Shown: positions 10,237-19,218, counted from the first letter of the stretch. The stretch: DNA of 64,000 bases from Tenacibaculum sp. 1_MG-2023 (GCF_030547425.1 NZ_JAUORH010000013.1:36441-100440); one strand, 5' to 3'. Notes: generated by a model not told the origin, from the sequence alone. Translations and numbers: made by a program.

Positions 10237-10413
10237 TTAGTTTGGGTTGTCTTCACAAACTACTTCCATAACCCAACCCCAACCGTCATGAACCATTCTT
10301 TCATAACAACATACAGGTTCGTCACAGGCTTCTTTGAGATAATCTAAACCACCATGTACGGCTTTTTGCTCATTACTGTTTAAAATTTTCCCTAAACTTT
10401 TTAAATTTTTCAT
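10237..10413 (-). CDS. double-glycine leader peptide (bacteriocin-like / RiPP-like precursor)
   Basis: This 58-residue gene reads from ATG at 10413 to TAA at 10237. The first 22 residues, MKNLKSLGKILNSNEQKAVH followed by GG, form a double-glycine leader of the kind found on bacteriocin-like peptides of Bacteroidota (pattern LGK-L-x-EQK-x-GG). Cleavage after GG would release a 36-residue core beginning LDYLKEACDE, with four cysteines (one, an adjacent pair, one), two tryptophans and many acidic residues. Such leaders are normally removed by a C39-peptidase ABC transporter during export. No transporter, maturase or immunity gene lies nearby, so it is an orphan precursor. A terminator follows at 10193-10208. 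The leader assignment is strong; the activity is unknown. Confidence 0.8.
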   Translation of the reverse strand: MKNLKSLGKILNSNEQKAVHGGLDYLKEACDEPVCCYERMVHDGWGWVMEVVCEDNPN

Positions 10414-10830
10414 ATTAAAGTTTTTATAATTAGATATGCTTTGGTCATTTTAAGGCACCCAAAGTTTATGCCTATAATTTTCAAAACTCATTTACCATGA
10501 AATAAATAAGTTTTGCTAGGTTATTCTTTTATTAAAATTTGTTTCCAGAAAATAATTTTTGATTATTTATCCTTCAAGAATGCAATTTTATTTCAATAAA
10601 TGTATGGAAACAAAATGAAAGTTTTTCTATTTTTAATAAATTTTAACGTTTGTTTAAAAGATTACAATAGATTAAATTACTTTTATTTTTAAGCCAATAC
10701 AAAAGGTATAATAACAGACATATTTAAAAAAGTAGCATACTTTTTATAACTGTAGAGTATGGTATTTGCTTTTCACCTAAGCATTTTTTTAGCATCTTTG
10801 TATAAAGATGTAATTTTTAAAGTAGAAAAT
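10414..10830. other. AT-rich intergenic region between divergent peptide gene and ferritin
   Basis: No convincing gene is present; the longest small frames are 25 residues or less. On the minus strand at about 10458-10487 there are TTTTG and TAAACTTTG elements that could be an imperfect promoter for the peptide gene. A 6-bp stem CTTTGG/CCAAAG (10439-10464) lies in its 5' region. On the plus side the element CATCTTTG at 10793-10800 is a near match to the -7 consensus upstream of ferritin. Confidence 0.5.
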
Positions 10831-11346
10831 ATGTTATCAAAAGTAATAGAGCAGGCATTAAACGACCAAATAAGAGTAGAAGCAGAGTCATCACAAGTAT
10901 ATTTAGCTATGGCATGTTGGGCAGAAATTCAAGGTTTTGAAGGTGTAGCACAATTTATGTATGCACATTCAGATGAAGAGCGTATGCACATGTTAAAATT
11001 AATAAAGTTTGTAAATGAACGTGGCGGACACGCACATATTTCTGATTTAAAAGAACCACCAGCAAAGTTTGGGTCTTTTAAAGATATGTTCCAAACATTA
11101 TTTGATCATGAGGTAATGGTATCTAAATCAATAAACGATTTAGTACATATTACATTACAAGAAAAAGATTATGCAACCCATAACTTTTTACAATGGTATG
11201 TATCTGAGCAAATAGAAGAAGAAGCATTGGCACGCAACATTTTAGATAAAATTAACCTAATTGGAGATGATAAGGGAGGATTGTATCTATTTGATAATGA
11301 TGTTAAACAAATAGTAGCTCAATCTGCTGCTGGAGCTCAGCAATAA
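10831..11346 (+). CDS. ftnA: non-haem ferritin
   Basis: Ferritin oxidises Fe2+ and stores iron in a 24-subunit cytoplasmic shell. The 171-residue protein has the diiron ferroxidase ligands expected: EAESSQVYLAMACW on helix A, the DEERMHMLKL motif on helix B, and EKDYATHNFLQWYVSEQIEEE on helices C and D. The start at 10831 (MLSKVIEQALNDQ) fits the family N-terminus. An upstream in-frame ATG at 10759 would add 24 unrelated hydrophobic residues and lies before the likely promoter element at 10793-10800. The gene appears monocistronic. Confidence 0.95.
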   Translation: MLSKVIEQALNDQIRVEAESSQVYLAMACWAEIQGFEGVAQFMYAHSDEERMHMLKLIKFVNERGGHAHISDLKEPPAKFGSFKDMFQTLFDHEVMVSKSINDLVHITLQEKDYATHNFLQWYVSEQIEEEALARNILDKINLIGDDKGGLYLFDNDVKQIVAQSAAGAQQ

Positions 11347-11456
11347 GATTAACAAACATTTAGGAGTTCTGTGGAAAAATTATAACAGATTTTGTAGTTT
11401 CTTGTTAATCTCATTTATGAGATAAAAAATCGTTTTAATAATCCATAATTAATCAC

Positions 11457-11464
11457 TAATTTTG
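11457..11464 (+). promoter_or_regulatory. Promoter -7 element abutting bamD
   Basis: TAATTTTG matches TAnnTTTG. The final G is 5 bases before the first possible bamD ATG (11469) and 14 before the second (11478), so the transcript has almost no leader. Confidence 0.55.
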
Positions 11465-11468
11465 CCAG

Positions 11469-12290
11469 ATGCAAAAAATGAAAAATCTAGCGTATATTGC
11501 TGTAATGCTTTTAGTACTTTCTTCATGTGGAGAATATCAAAAAGTATTGAATAAAGGAACTGTAGAAGAACAATACAAAATGGCTGTAAAAATGTACGAA
11601 GCTCAAAAGTACAGTAAAGCTTTACGTTTGTTCGAAAAAATAACCCCTTCATACAGAGGTAAACCTCAAATGGAGCGTATTCAATTTATGGTTTCTCAAT
11701 CTAACTTTAATGAGAAAAATTATGGGTTAGCAGGGTATTACTTTAATAGATTTACAGGAAATTATCCAAAAAGTTCAAAAAGAGAAGAAGCCGCTTTTTT
11801 ATCAGCTTTAAGCTATTACAAAGCTGCACCTAGTTATAGTTTAGATCCAACTGATACAAACAAAGCGTTAGAGGCTTTTCAAAAATTTATTGATAATTAT
11901 CCAGATTCAGATAAGATAGAAGAAGCTAACAAGTATCATGCGGAGTTAAGAGCAAAACTTGAAAAGAAATCTTTTGAAATAGCAAAAACATATTATAGAA
12001 CTGCTGATTATGACTCTAGAAATTATAAAGCGGCAATTGTAGCTTTTGATAATTTATTAGAAGATTATTTAGGAACTAAGTATAAAGAAGAAGCTTTATA
12101 CTATCGTTTAAAAGCAGCTCATGATTTTGCAGTTAAAAGTACGCAACGTAGAAAAGAAGAAAGAATTAAAGAAGCAGTTAAAGCGTACGATAAATTAAAA
12201 AGAAATTTTCCTGAATCAAAATTCATGGAAGAATCAAACGAAATGTTAGCAACATTAAACAAAGAACAAGAACAATTAGCTAAAAGTTAA
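11469..12290 (+). CDS. bamD: outer membrane protein assembly lipoprotein BamD
   Basis: BamD is the essential lipoprotein partner of BamA in the machine that folds beta-barrels into the outer membrane. The protein (273 residues from this start) has a lipoprotein signal with lipobox LSSC, followed by tetratricopeptide-like repeats: EEQYKMAVKMYEAQKYSKALRLFEKI, NYGLAGYYFNRFTGNYPKS and KALEAFQKFIDNYPDSDKIEEAN. A second ATG at 11478 (MKNLAYIAV) would also give a proper lipoprotein signal, and the promoter position slightly favours it. Four bases separate bamD from the omega-like gene, suggesting an operon through DUF4835. Confidence 0.93.
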   Translation: MQKMKNLAYIAVMLLVLSSCGEYQKVLNKGTVEEQYKMAVKMYEAQKYSKALRLFEKITPSYRGKPQMERIQFMVSQSNFNEKNYGLAGYYFNRFTGNYPKSSKREEAAFLSALSYYKAAPSYSLDPTDTNKALEAFQKFIDNYPDSDKIEEANKYHAELRAKLEKKSFEIAKTYYRTADYDSRNYKAAIVAFDNLLEDYLGTKYKEEALYYRLKAAHDFAVKSTQRRKEERIKEAVKAYDKLKRNFPESKFMEESNEMLATLNKEQEQLAKS

Positions 12291-12293
12291 AAA

Positions 12294-12614
12294 ATGGATT
12301 ATAAAGAAACGAAAGCGCCGTTAAGTACTATAACTTATAACAAAGAAGCTATCGAGGCTCCAACGCATAATATTTATGAAGCTATTTCTATCATAGCAAA
12401 GAGAGCTACACAAGTTAATTCTGATTTAAAAAAGGAATTAGTTGATAAGTTAGATGAGTTTGCTACTTATAACGATAGTTTAGAAGAAGTTTTTGAAAAC
12501 AAAGAGCAAATCGAAGTTTCTAAATTTTATGAGCGTTTACCTAAACCACATGCTATTGCTGTAGAAGAGTGGTTAGACGGGAAGGTGTATTACAGAACTC
12601 CAGAGACAAAATAA
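12294..12614 (+). CDS. rpoZ: RNA polymerase omega-like subunit (RpoZ/Rpb6 family)
   Basis: This 106-residue protein is the Bacteroidota form of the small omega/Rpb6-type subunit, which helps fold and stabilise the beta' subunit. The core is the helical segment NIYEAISIIAKRATQVN, equivalent to the AxxRAxQL motif of omega, followed by LKKELVDKLDEFATYND and an acidic tail. It sits directly between bamD and coaBC, the place where omega is usually found in Flavobacteriia and close to the rpoZ-dfp pairing of other bacteria. Only 1 base separates it from coaBC. Confidence 0.85.
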   Translation: MDYKETKAPLSTITYNKEAIEAPTHNIYEAISIIAKRATQVNSDLKKELVDKLDEFATYNDSLEEVFENKEQIEVSKFYERLPKPHAIAVEEWLDGKVYYRTPETK

Positions 12615-12615
12615 T

Positions 12616-13827
12616 ATGTCTGTACTAAGCGGTAAAAAAGTATTACTTGGTGTTACCGCCGGTATAGCGGCATACAAAACTGCGAACTTAGTTCGCTTAT
12701 TTATAAAATCAGGCGCAGAAGTCAAAGTAATTATGACTCCTGCGTCTAAAGATTTTATAACACCTCTTACACTTTCCACCTTATCAAAAAATCCAGTTCA
12801 TTCTACTTTTTATGATAAAGAAGATGAAAATGAATTGTGGAATAATCATGTAGATTTAGGTTTGTGGGCAGATTTAATGTTAATAGCCCCAGCTACAGCA
12901 AATACCTTGTCTAAAATGACAAATGGTACCTGCAATAACTTACTATTAGCAACCTATTTGTCAGCTAAATGTCCAGTATATTTTGCGCCTGCGATGGATT
13001 TAGATATGTACCAACATCCATCAACAAAAACCAGTTTAGAAAGTTTACAAAGTTTTGGGAATATCTTAATTCCTGCTACTTCTGGTGAATTAGCAAGCGG
13101 ATTGGTTGGTGAAGGTCGTATGGCAGAACCAGAAGATATTGTTGACTTTATAGAGAAAGACATTATATCTAAATTACCACTTCGTGGAAAAAAGATGCTA
13201 ATTACTGCAGGTCCAACCTACGAAGTGATAGATCCTGTACGTTTTATTGGAAACCATTCCTCTGGTAAAATGGGATTTGAAATAGCAAAAACAGCGGCAA
13301 ATTTAGGAGCAGAAGTGTTTTTAGTATCAGGACCATCACATCAGCAGGTAAATCATTCATTTATTCATAGAGTAGATGTAAAATCAGCGCAAGATATGTA
13401 TGAGGCGTGTCATAAGTACTTTGCTGAGGTAGATATAGCTATATTATCAGCAGCAGTTTCTGACTATCGACCAAAAAATGTAGCTACCCAAAAAATAAAA
13501 AAGAAAGAAGCAGCGTTAAGTATTGAGTTAGAACCTACTAAGGACATCTTAAAATCTCTAGGAGAAATTAAGAAAAATCAGTTGTTAGTTGGGTTTGCCC
13601 TAGAAACGAACGATGAGGTGCAAAACGCAAAAAGTAAGCTTACACGCAAAAATTTAGATTTTATTGTATTAAATTCGTTACGTGATAAAGGTGCCGGTTT
13701 TGCGACCGATACCAATAAAATTACAATTATTGATACTGATTTTAATGAGAAATCATTTGATTTAAAATCGAAAACAGCAGTGTCAAAAGATATCGTTAAC
13801 GAAATAATACAAAAATTAAATGCGTAA
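12616..13827 (+). CDS. coaBC: bifunctional phosphopantothenoylcysteine decarboxylase / phosphopantothenate-cysteine ligase
   Basis: CoaBC joins cysteine to 4'-phosphopantothenate (CoaB, C-terminal half) and decarboxylates the product (CoaC, N-terminal half) in coenzyme A synthesis. The CoaC half has GVTAGIAAYKTANLVR (flavin region), NNHVDLGLWADLMLIAPATANT (catalytic His and PATANT), the catalytic cysteine in GTCNNLLL and the substrate-clamp region FAPAMDLDMYQHP. The CoaB half begins near GKKMLITAGPTYEVIDPVRFIGN and includes AAVSDYRPKN and KIKK. The length of 403 residues is normal. It overlaps the following DUF4835 gene by 8 bases. Confidence 0.97.
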   Translation: MSVLSGKKVLLGVTAGIAAYKTANLVRLFIKSGAEVKVIMTPASKDFITPLTLSTLSKNPVHSTFYDKEDENELWNNHVDLGLWADLMLIAPATANTLSKMTNGTCNNLLLATYLSAKCPVYFAPAMDLDMYQHPSTKTSLESLQSFGNILIPATSGELASGLVGEGRMAEPEDIVDFIEKDIISKLPLRGKKMLITAGPTYEVIDPVRFIGNHSSGKMGFEIAKTAANLGAEVFLVSGPSHQQVNHSFIHRVDVKSAQDMYEACHKYFAEVDIAILSAAVSDYRPKNVATQKIKKKEAALSIELEPTKDILKSLGEIKKNQLLVGFALETNDEVQNAKSKLTRKNLDFIVLNSLRDKGAGFATDTNKITIIDTDFNEKSFDLKSKTAVSKDIVNEIIQKLNA

Positions 13828-14710
13828 GTTTTTCTTTATAGTTTTTCTTCTTTCAGTTACTTTTTCTTCTTATTCACAAGAGCTGAACGCTACTGTAATT
13901 ATCAATTCAGATAAAATACAGAGTAGTAATAAGCAAGTTTACCAAACGTTACAAAAAGCACTAACGGAGTTTATTAATGATAAACAATGGACGAATAGAA
14001 ACATTAAACAACAAGAACGAATTAATTGTGCATTTAATATTATAATAAACGAGCAAAACGGGAGTAATTTTTCAGCAAGTTTACAAGTGCAATCAACAAG
14101 ACCTGTATATAACTCAACATACGCTACACCTGTTTTAAATATTAATGATACAAACTTTAATTTTCGTTACAATGAGTTTGATCCGTTAATTTATAACCCA
14201 ACAGTTTACGAGTCGAACTTAATTTCAACAATTGCTTTTTATATATATGCAATTTTAGGCGTTGACGCAGATACTTTTGCTTTAAAAGGAGGAGAAAGCT
14301 ATTTGAAACAAGCAGAAAATATTATGTTGTTGGCGCAATCTAATGGAGAGTCTGGTTGGCAAAATCAAGTAGGAAAACAAAATCGTTTTGCTTTGATAGA
14401 TAATTTACTGTCTTCAAAGTTTAGCGCTTTACGTAGTATTTATTACAATTATCACCGTAATGGTTTCGATAATTTTGCAGATAACAAGAATTCGGCTAAA
14501 GAAGCAATTGAAAAAAGTGTTTTAGATTTAGATAAGTTACACAATATTACTATTGGTAATTATATGATCCGTGTTTTCTTAGATGCAAAAGGAGACGAAA
14601 TAGTGAATGTGTTTTCCGATGGAACTCCTTCAAGAAATGAATCGCAAATGATAACGGTTTTAAATAAAATTGCTCCTACTTATAAAGACAAATGGAAGAA
14701 TCTTCAGTAA
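13820..14710 (+). CDS. DUF4835 family exported protein
   Basis: The 296-residue protein starts with a signal peptide (MRKFFFIVFLLSVTFSSYSQ) and is then rich in beta-strand and polar residues (ELNATVIINSDKIQSSNKQVYQTLQKALTEFINDKQWT, LQVQSTRPVYNSTYATPVLNINDTNFNF). This matches DUF4835, a Bacteroidota-specific family that is regularly next to coaBC and recN. The protein is predicted to be periplasmic or outer-membrane associated. Its start overlaps the end of coaBC by 8 bases, so the two are translationally linked. Function is unknown. Confidence 0.82.
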   Translation: MRKFFFIVFLLSVTFSSYSQELNATVIINSDKIQSSNKQVYQTLQKALTEFINDKQWTNRNIKQQERINCAFNIIINEQNGSNFSASLQVQSTRPVYNSTYATPVLNINDTNFNFRYNEFDPLIYNPTVYESNLISTIAFYIYAILGVDADTFALKGGESYLKQAENIMLLAQSNGESGWQNQVGKQNRFALIDNLLSSKFSALRSIYYNYHRNGFDNFADNKNSAKEAIEKSVLDLDKLHNITIGNYMIRVFLDAKGDEIVNVFSDGTPSRNESQMITVLNKIAPTYKDKWKNLQ

Positions 14711-14839
14711 AATAAGATTTATTATAAAGGTCTTAAATGTAACGTTTATAAGCTGTTGAAAAATCAATAGACTTCCTTTGTTTTGGTTAGACTTAATTCA
14801 TTCAAAATCCTTACTTTTATTCACTCTAAAGAATAGAAT

Positions 14840-16492
14840 TTGCTTACACATTTATCTATACATAATTACGCATTAATCAATCAGTTAACGATTGATTTTA
14901 CAAACGGTTTATCTATTATAACAGGTGAAACTGGAGCAGGAAAATCCATTTTATTAGGTGCTTTAGGGCTAGTAATGGGGAATCGTGCCGACTTAGCTGC
15001 TTTAAAAGACACAGAAAAAAAATGTGTTATTGAGGCTCAATTTTCTGTTGAAGGATATGCTTTACAAGAATTGTTTGAAGAATTAGATCTTGACTATGAG
15101 CAGGAAACCATAATTCGAAGAGAAATTTTACCATCTGGGAAATCAAGAGCTTTTGTTAACGATACGCCGGTTACATTATCGGTGTTAAATGCTTTGAAAA
15201 CAAAGCTCATTGATATTCATTCGCAACATCAAACCATGCAGTTGTCTGATGTATCTTTTCAATTCTCTGTTATTGATGCCTTGGCAAAAAATCAGGCTAA
15301 AATAGCATCGTATAAAAGAGGTTTGCGTACGTATAACAAATTACGAAAAGAGCTGAAAGTACTTCAAGAAGAAACTGAGAAATCGAAAGAACAATACGAG
15401 TATAATTTACACCTGTTTAATGAGTTTGAAGAGGCTAATTTAAAAGAAGGAGAGCAAGAAGCTTTAGAAGAAAAGTTAGATAAATTAAATAATATTGAAG
15501 AAATAAAATTAAATTTATCTGAAGCTTTAGGTGTTGCGATTAATGAAGAAATAGGAATTCAAACGTTGCTAAACTCTTTAGAGAGTAAACTGCAAAAAAT
15601 TAGTTCTTTTTCTAAGCAATATGAAGAGTTAGCGAATCGCGTAACAAGCGTGAAAATTGAGTTAGATGATGTAGTTACTGAGTTAGAAAGTGCGAATGAA
15701 GAAGTTGAATTTAATCCGAATGAAATAGAAGAACTAAATGATAGGTTGCAACTTATTTACAATCTTCAAAAGAAACATTCAGTATCAACTATAAGTGAAT
15801 TACAAGAAATGCATACATCATTATCTGAAAAAGTAGCACAAGTTGAAGATGCAGGGGGAGTCGTGGCTCAAAAAGAAGTAGAAATTAAAGAGGTGGCTAA
15901 GAAGTTAGATGACGTAGCAAAAATGATTACGACATCTAGAAATAAAGTAATTCCAAAGTTGAAAAAAGAGTTAGAATACCTTTTATCAGAGTTAGGAATG
16001 CCAAATGCTCGTTTTACTATTGAATTACTACCGTCAGAAGAATACTTATCAAACGGGAAAGATAATTTACAGTTCTTATTTTCAGCAAATAAAGGAGGCA
16101 ATTTTGGAGAGTTAAAGAAAGTTGCTTCTGGAGGTGAATTATCTCGAATCATGTTATCTATCAAAAAAATATTATCAGAAAACATACAATTACCAACGAT
16201 TATTTTTGATGAAATTGACACAGGTGTTTCAGGAGAAGTATCTAATAAAATTGCAAAAATAATGCAAGATATGAGTACTCATATGCAGGTAATAACCATT
16301 ACGCATTTACCTCAAATAGCTTCAAAAGGAGTACAGCATTATAAAGTGTTTAAAGGCGAAGAAAAAGGAGTAACAACCTCTAACTTAAAGTTACTGTCAA
16401 ACGACGAACGCATTAGAGAAATAGCAGAAATGTTAAGTGGAAAAGATGTTTCTGAAAGCGCTTTAACGCATGCAAAAGAATTATTAAATTAA
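14840..16492 (+). CDS. recN: DNA repair protein RecN
   Basis: RecN is an SMC-like ATPase that acts at double-strand breaks in the cytoplasm. The 550-residue protein has Walker A GETGAGKS at about residues 30-37, a long coiled coil (about 160-360, rich in E, K and L), the ABC signature ASGGELSRIML and Walker B IIFDEIDTGVSGEV. The start is a TTG at 14840, giving the family N-terminus LTHLSIHNYALI; I see no ATG closer to that motif. It is 129 bases after DUF4835. Confidence 0.96.
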   Translation: MLTHLSIHNYALINQLTIDFTNGLSIITGETGAGKSILLGALGLVMGNRADLAALKDTEKKCVIEAQFSVEGYALQELFEELDLDYEQETIIRREILPSGKSRAFVNDTPVTLSVLNALKTKLIDIHSQHQTMQLSDVSFQFSVIDALAKNQAKIASYKRGLRTYNKLRKELKVLQEETEKSKEQYEYNLHLFNEFEEANLKEGEQEALEEKLDKLNNIEEIKLNLSEALGVAINEEIGIQTLLNSLESKLQKISSFSKQYEELANRVTSVKIELDDVVTELESANEEVEFNPNEIEELNDRLQLIYNLQKKHSVSTISELQEMHTSLSEKVAQVEDAGGVVAQKEVEIKEVAKKLDDVAKMITTSRNKVIPKLKKELEYLLSELGMPNARFTIELLPSEEYLSNGKDNLQFLFSANKGGNFGELKKVASGGELSRIMLSIKKILSENIQLPTIIFDEIDTGVSGEVSNKIAKIMQDMSTHMQVITITHLPQIASKGVQHYKVFKGEEKGVTTSNLKLLSNDERIREIAEMLSGKDVSESALTHAKELLN

Positions 16493-16495
16493 GAG

Positions 16496-16503
16496 TATAT
16501 TTG
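16496..16503 (+). promoter_or_regulatory. Promoter -7 element of fabI
   Basis: TATATTTG is an exact TAnnTTTG match 4 bases after the recN stop and 39 bases before the fabI ATG. Confidence 0.5.
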
Positions 16504-16542
16504 CTTTTAGAACAAACAACGATAGACTAAAATATTTTAAAT

Positions 16543-17355
16543 ATGTATAATTTATTAAAAGGAAAAAAAGGAATTATTTTTGGGGCATTAGATGAGAATT
16601 CTATTGCATGGAAAGTAGCTGAACGTGCTCACGAAGAAGGAGCAGAATTTGTGTTAACTAATGCACCTATTGCAATGCGTATGGGAGGTATTAAAGATTT
16701 AGCAGCGAAAACAGGATCAGAAATTATTCCAGCTGATGCGACTTCTATGGATGACTTAAACAATTTAGTTGAAAAATCTATGGAAATTTTAGGAGGTAAA
16801 ATCGATTTTGTTTTACACTCTATCGGTATGTCAGTTAATGTACGTAAAGGACGTCATTATACAGATTCTAAATACGATTTCACAACGAAAGGATGGGATG
16901 TTTCTGCAGTATCTTTTCATAAAGTAATGAATGTTTTATATAACAAACAAGCCATGAATGAATGGGGTAGTGTTGTTGCATTAACTTATATGGCAGCACA
17001 ACGTGTATTCCCAGATTACAATGATATGGCTGATAACAAAGCGTATTTAGAAAGCATCGCACGTAGTTTTGGTTATTTCTTTGGAAGAGATCATAAAGTA
17101 CGTGTAAACACAATTTCTCAATCACCAACGCCAACGACTGCAGGTCAAGGAGTAAAAGGATTTGATGGATTTATTTCATATGCTGAAAAAATGTCTCCAT
17201 TAGGAAACGCTACAGCGTTAGAGTGTGCAGACTATACGATTTCATTATTCTCAGATTTAACAAAGAAAGTAACCTTACAAAATTTATTCCACGATGGAGG
17301 GTTTTCTAACATGGGAGTAAGTGATGCTGTAATGGAAAGATTTACTGAAGAGTAA
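16543..17355 (+). CDS. fabI: enoyl-[acyl-carrier-protein] reductase (FabI type)
   Basis: FabI reduces trans-2-enoyl-ACP in the last step of each fatty acid elongation cycle, using NADH or NADPH. The 270-residue SDR fold shows the modified nucleotide-binding opening GKKGIIFGALDENSIAWKVAE, the HSIGMS strand, and the YNDMADNK catalytic Tyr-x6-Lys that separates FabI from ordinary SDR enzymes. It is the target of triclosan-like inhibitors in other bacteria. It has its own promoter at 16496 and a strong terminator at 17409. Confidence 0.96.
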   Translation: MYNLLKGKKGIIFGALDENSIAWKVAERAHEEGAEFVLTNAPIAMRMGGIKDLAAKTGSEIIPADATSMDDLNNLVEKSMEILGGKIDFVLHSIGMSVNVRKGRHYTDSKYDFTTKGWDVSAVSFHKVMNVLYNKQAMNEWGSVVALTYMAAQRVFPDYNDMADNKAYLESIARSFGYFFGRDHKVRVNTISQSPTPTTAGQGVKGFDGFISYAEKMSPLGNATALECADYTISLFSDLTKKVTLQNLFHDGGFSNMGVSDAVMERFTEE

Positions 17356-17366
17356 ATTAACTTGTG

Positions 17367-17386
17367 CCTTGAGCGTAGTCGAAAGG
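17367..17386. repeat. Candidate REP-like imperfect palindrome
   Basis: CCTTGAGCGTAGTCGAAAGG is an imperfect palindrome with CCTT/AAGG ends, GC-rich compared with its surroundings. I recall closely similar palindromes (TTTCGACTACGCTCAA) scattered as short interspersed repeats in Bacteroidota genomes. Only one copy is visible here, so repetition is not shown by this window. Confidence 0.4.
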
Positions 17387-17408
17387 TACTGAAAGAATAT
17401 ATAATTAA

Positions 17409-17435
17409 ATGCAAATCGTTAGATTTGCATTTTTT
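17409..17435 (+). terminator. Terminator after fabI
   Basis: ATGCAAATC pairs perfectly with GATTTGCAT around a GTTA loop and is followed by a T-run. Confidence 0.9.
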
Positions 17436-17449
17436 ATTGACAGTTATAA

Positions 17450-18229
17450 ATGAGCAATATTTTACACATAGTAAAGGAATTAAAACCCTTAAGAAAACAG
17501 CTTAAAGAACATGAGCTATATAATTCGTTAAATGATATAAACGATGTAAAATTATTTATGGAATCGCATGTATTTGCTGTGTGGGACTTTATGTCGTTGT
17601 TAAAGGCATTACAACGAGAACTTACTTGTGTAAATTTGCCTTGGTTACCTGCTGTAAATATTAAAACAGCTCGTTTTATTAATGAAATTGTGTTAGGTGA
17701 AGAAACTGATATTAATGAGTTAGGAGAACCTAAGAGTCACTTTGAAATGTATATTGATGCGATGCGTCAAGCAGGAGGAAGTGTTTCTGAAATTTCAAGT
17801 TTTATTTCAGATATCCTTGATGGTAAACCTGTTGACCAAGCTCTGGAAAACTGTTCAATTATTGAAGAAGTCAAAGATTTTGTAAATTTTTCTTTTGAAA
17901 TTATTAAAACAAAACAACCACATATTATTGCATCTAGTTTTACTTTTGGAAGAGAAGATGTAATACCAGATATGTTTTTAGAAATTGTAAAAAATACGGA
18001 AGAGAAAGAAGGGAGTTCATACAGTAAACTTACGTATTATCTTAATAGACATATTGAGTTAGACGGTGATGAACATGGACCATTATCATTACAAATGATA
18101 GAAGAGTTATGTGGAAATGATGAACAAAAATGGAATGACGCATTATATTATGCTAAAGAATCTTTGCGAAAAAGAATACAACTCTGGGATGGTATAGCTA
18201 AACAAATTAAACAAGCAGCTTTAGTGTAG
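17450..18229 (+). CDS. DUF3050 family protein (haem-oxygenase-like fold)
   Basis: The 259-residue cytoplasmic protein is all-helical with no signal peptide. The stretch [39 protein letters not shown], with two histidines on amphipathic helices, and [16 protein letters not shown] near the end are typical of DUF3050, predicted to adopt a haem-oxygenase-like or diiron fold. The enzymatic activity is unknown. Its stop TAG shares a base with the GTG start of the following glycosyltransferase, so the two are co-translated. Confidence 0.8.
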   Translation: MSNILHIVKELKPLRKQLKEHELYNSLNDINDVKLFMESHVFAVWDFMSLLKALQRELTCVNLPWLPAVNIKTARFINEIVLGEETDINELGEPKSHFEMYIDAMRQAGGSVSEISSFISDILDGKPVDQALENCSIIEEVKDFVNFSFEIIKTKQPHIIASSFTFGREDVIPDMFLEIVKNTEEKEGSSYSKLTYYLNRHIELDGDEHGPLSLQMIEELCGNDEQKWNDALYYAKESLRKRIQLWDGIAKQIKQAALV

Positions 18230-19182
18230 TGGATATACAGTTTTCAATAATAATACCTGTTTACAACCGACCACAAGAAATTGATGAGTTGTTAGAAAGC
18301 TTAACAAAACAAGACTTGAAAGACGATTTTGAGGTATTAATTGTTGAAGATGGTTCAGAAAATTCATCTGAAGAGATTGTAAATAAGTATAGGTCAAAAC
18401 TCAATCTAAACTATTTTTATAAAGAAAATAGTGGAGCAGGGGCAAGTCGTAACTATGGAATGCAGAGAGCCTCAGGAAATTATTTTATTATTTTAGATTC
18501 TGATGTAATTGTTCCATCTCAATATCTTTCTGAAGTAAAAAAAGCATTAGAAGAAAATTATACTGATGCTTTTGGTGGTCCAGATGCAGCACACCCCAGT
18601 TTTACAGCATTACAAATAGCTATTAATTATTCAATGACTTCGATGTTAACCACTGGAGGTATTAGAGGAAAGAAAAAAGCTGTAGGAAAATTCCAACCTC
18701 GAAGCTTTAACCTTGGTTTGTCTAAAATTGCTTTTGAAAAAACAAATGGCTTTTCTAAAATGAAAGCGGGAGAAGACATCGATTTAACCTTTCGCCTATG
18801 GAAGAAAGGTTTTGAAACACAATTAATAGAAAAGGCTTTTGTATATCATAAGCGTAGAAGTACTATTAAACAGTTTTTTAAACAAACATTTGCTTTTGGT
18901 ACTGCAAGACCTATTTTAAATAAAAAGTACCCTGAAACAGCAAAGTTAACTTATTGGTTTCCGAGTTTATTTATTATTGGAATTGATTTTGCGATTATAG
19001 TAGTATTCTTTGGGTATTGGCAGTTGTTAGTTTTTTATGGAGTTTATTTTACGGGGATCTTTTTAGATTCTCTATTACAAAATAAAAACTTGCAAGTAGC
19101 TTTTTTGAGTATTATTACAACCATCACTCAGTTTTATGGTTACGGGCTTGGTTTTCTTGAGTCTAGATTTCTGAAAAAATAA
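18229..19182 (+). CDS. family 2 glycosyltransferase with C-terminal membrane segments
   Basis: The protein (317 residues, GTG start) is a GT-A type glycosyltransferase: nucleotide-sugar binding opening FSIIIPVYNRPQEIDELLESL, EDGSEN, GAGASRNYGMQRASGNYFIILDSDVI with the DxD motif, and GEDIDLTFRLWKKGF as the acceptor/catalytic region. Two hydrophobic segments at about 245-290 would hold it at the inner membrane. The sugar and acceptor are not evident. It overlaps the DUF3050 gene by one base and shares a terminator with arsC. Confidence 0.88.
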   Translation: MDIQFSIIIPVYNRPQEIDELLESLTKQDLKDDFEVLIVEDGSENSSEEIVNKYRSKLNLNYFYKENSGAGASRNYGMQRASGNYFIILDSDVIVPSQYLSEVKKALEENYTDAFGGPDAAHPSFTALQIAINYSMTSMLTTGGIRGKKKAVGKFQPRSFNLGLSKIAFEKTNGFSKMKAGEDIDLTFRLWKKGFETQLIEKAFVYHKRRSTIKQFFKQTFAFGTARPILNKKYPETAKLTYWFPSLFIIGIDFAIIVVFFGYWQLLVFYGVYFTGIFLDSLLQNKNLQVAFLSIITTITQFYGYGLGFLESRFLKK

Positions 19183-19184
19183 AA

Positions 19185-19211
19185 AAAACTCCCAAATTAT
19201 TGAGAGTTTTT
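19185..19211. terminator. Bidirectional terminator between glycosyltransferase and arsC
   Basis: AAAAACTC and GAGTTTTT form a stem around a short loop between the convergent genes, with T-runs on both strands. Confidence 0.65.
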
Positions 19212-19218
19212 GAATGGT

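Noticed and set aside
10759..10830. Longer ferritin reading frame starting at 10759
   Set aside because: The extra 24 residues do not resemble the family N-terminus and lie upstream of or over a likely promoter element; the ATG at 10831 fits ferritin.
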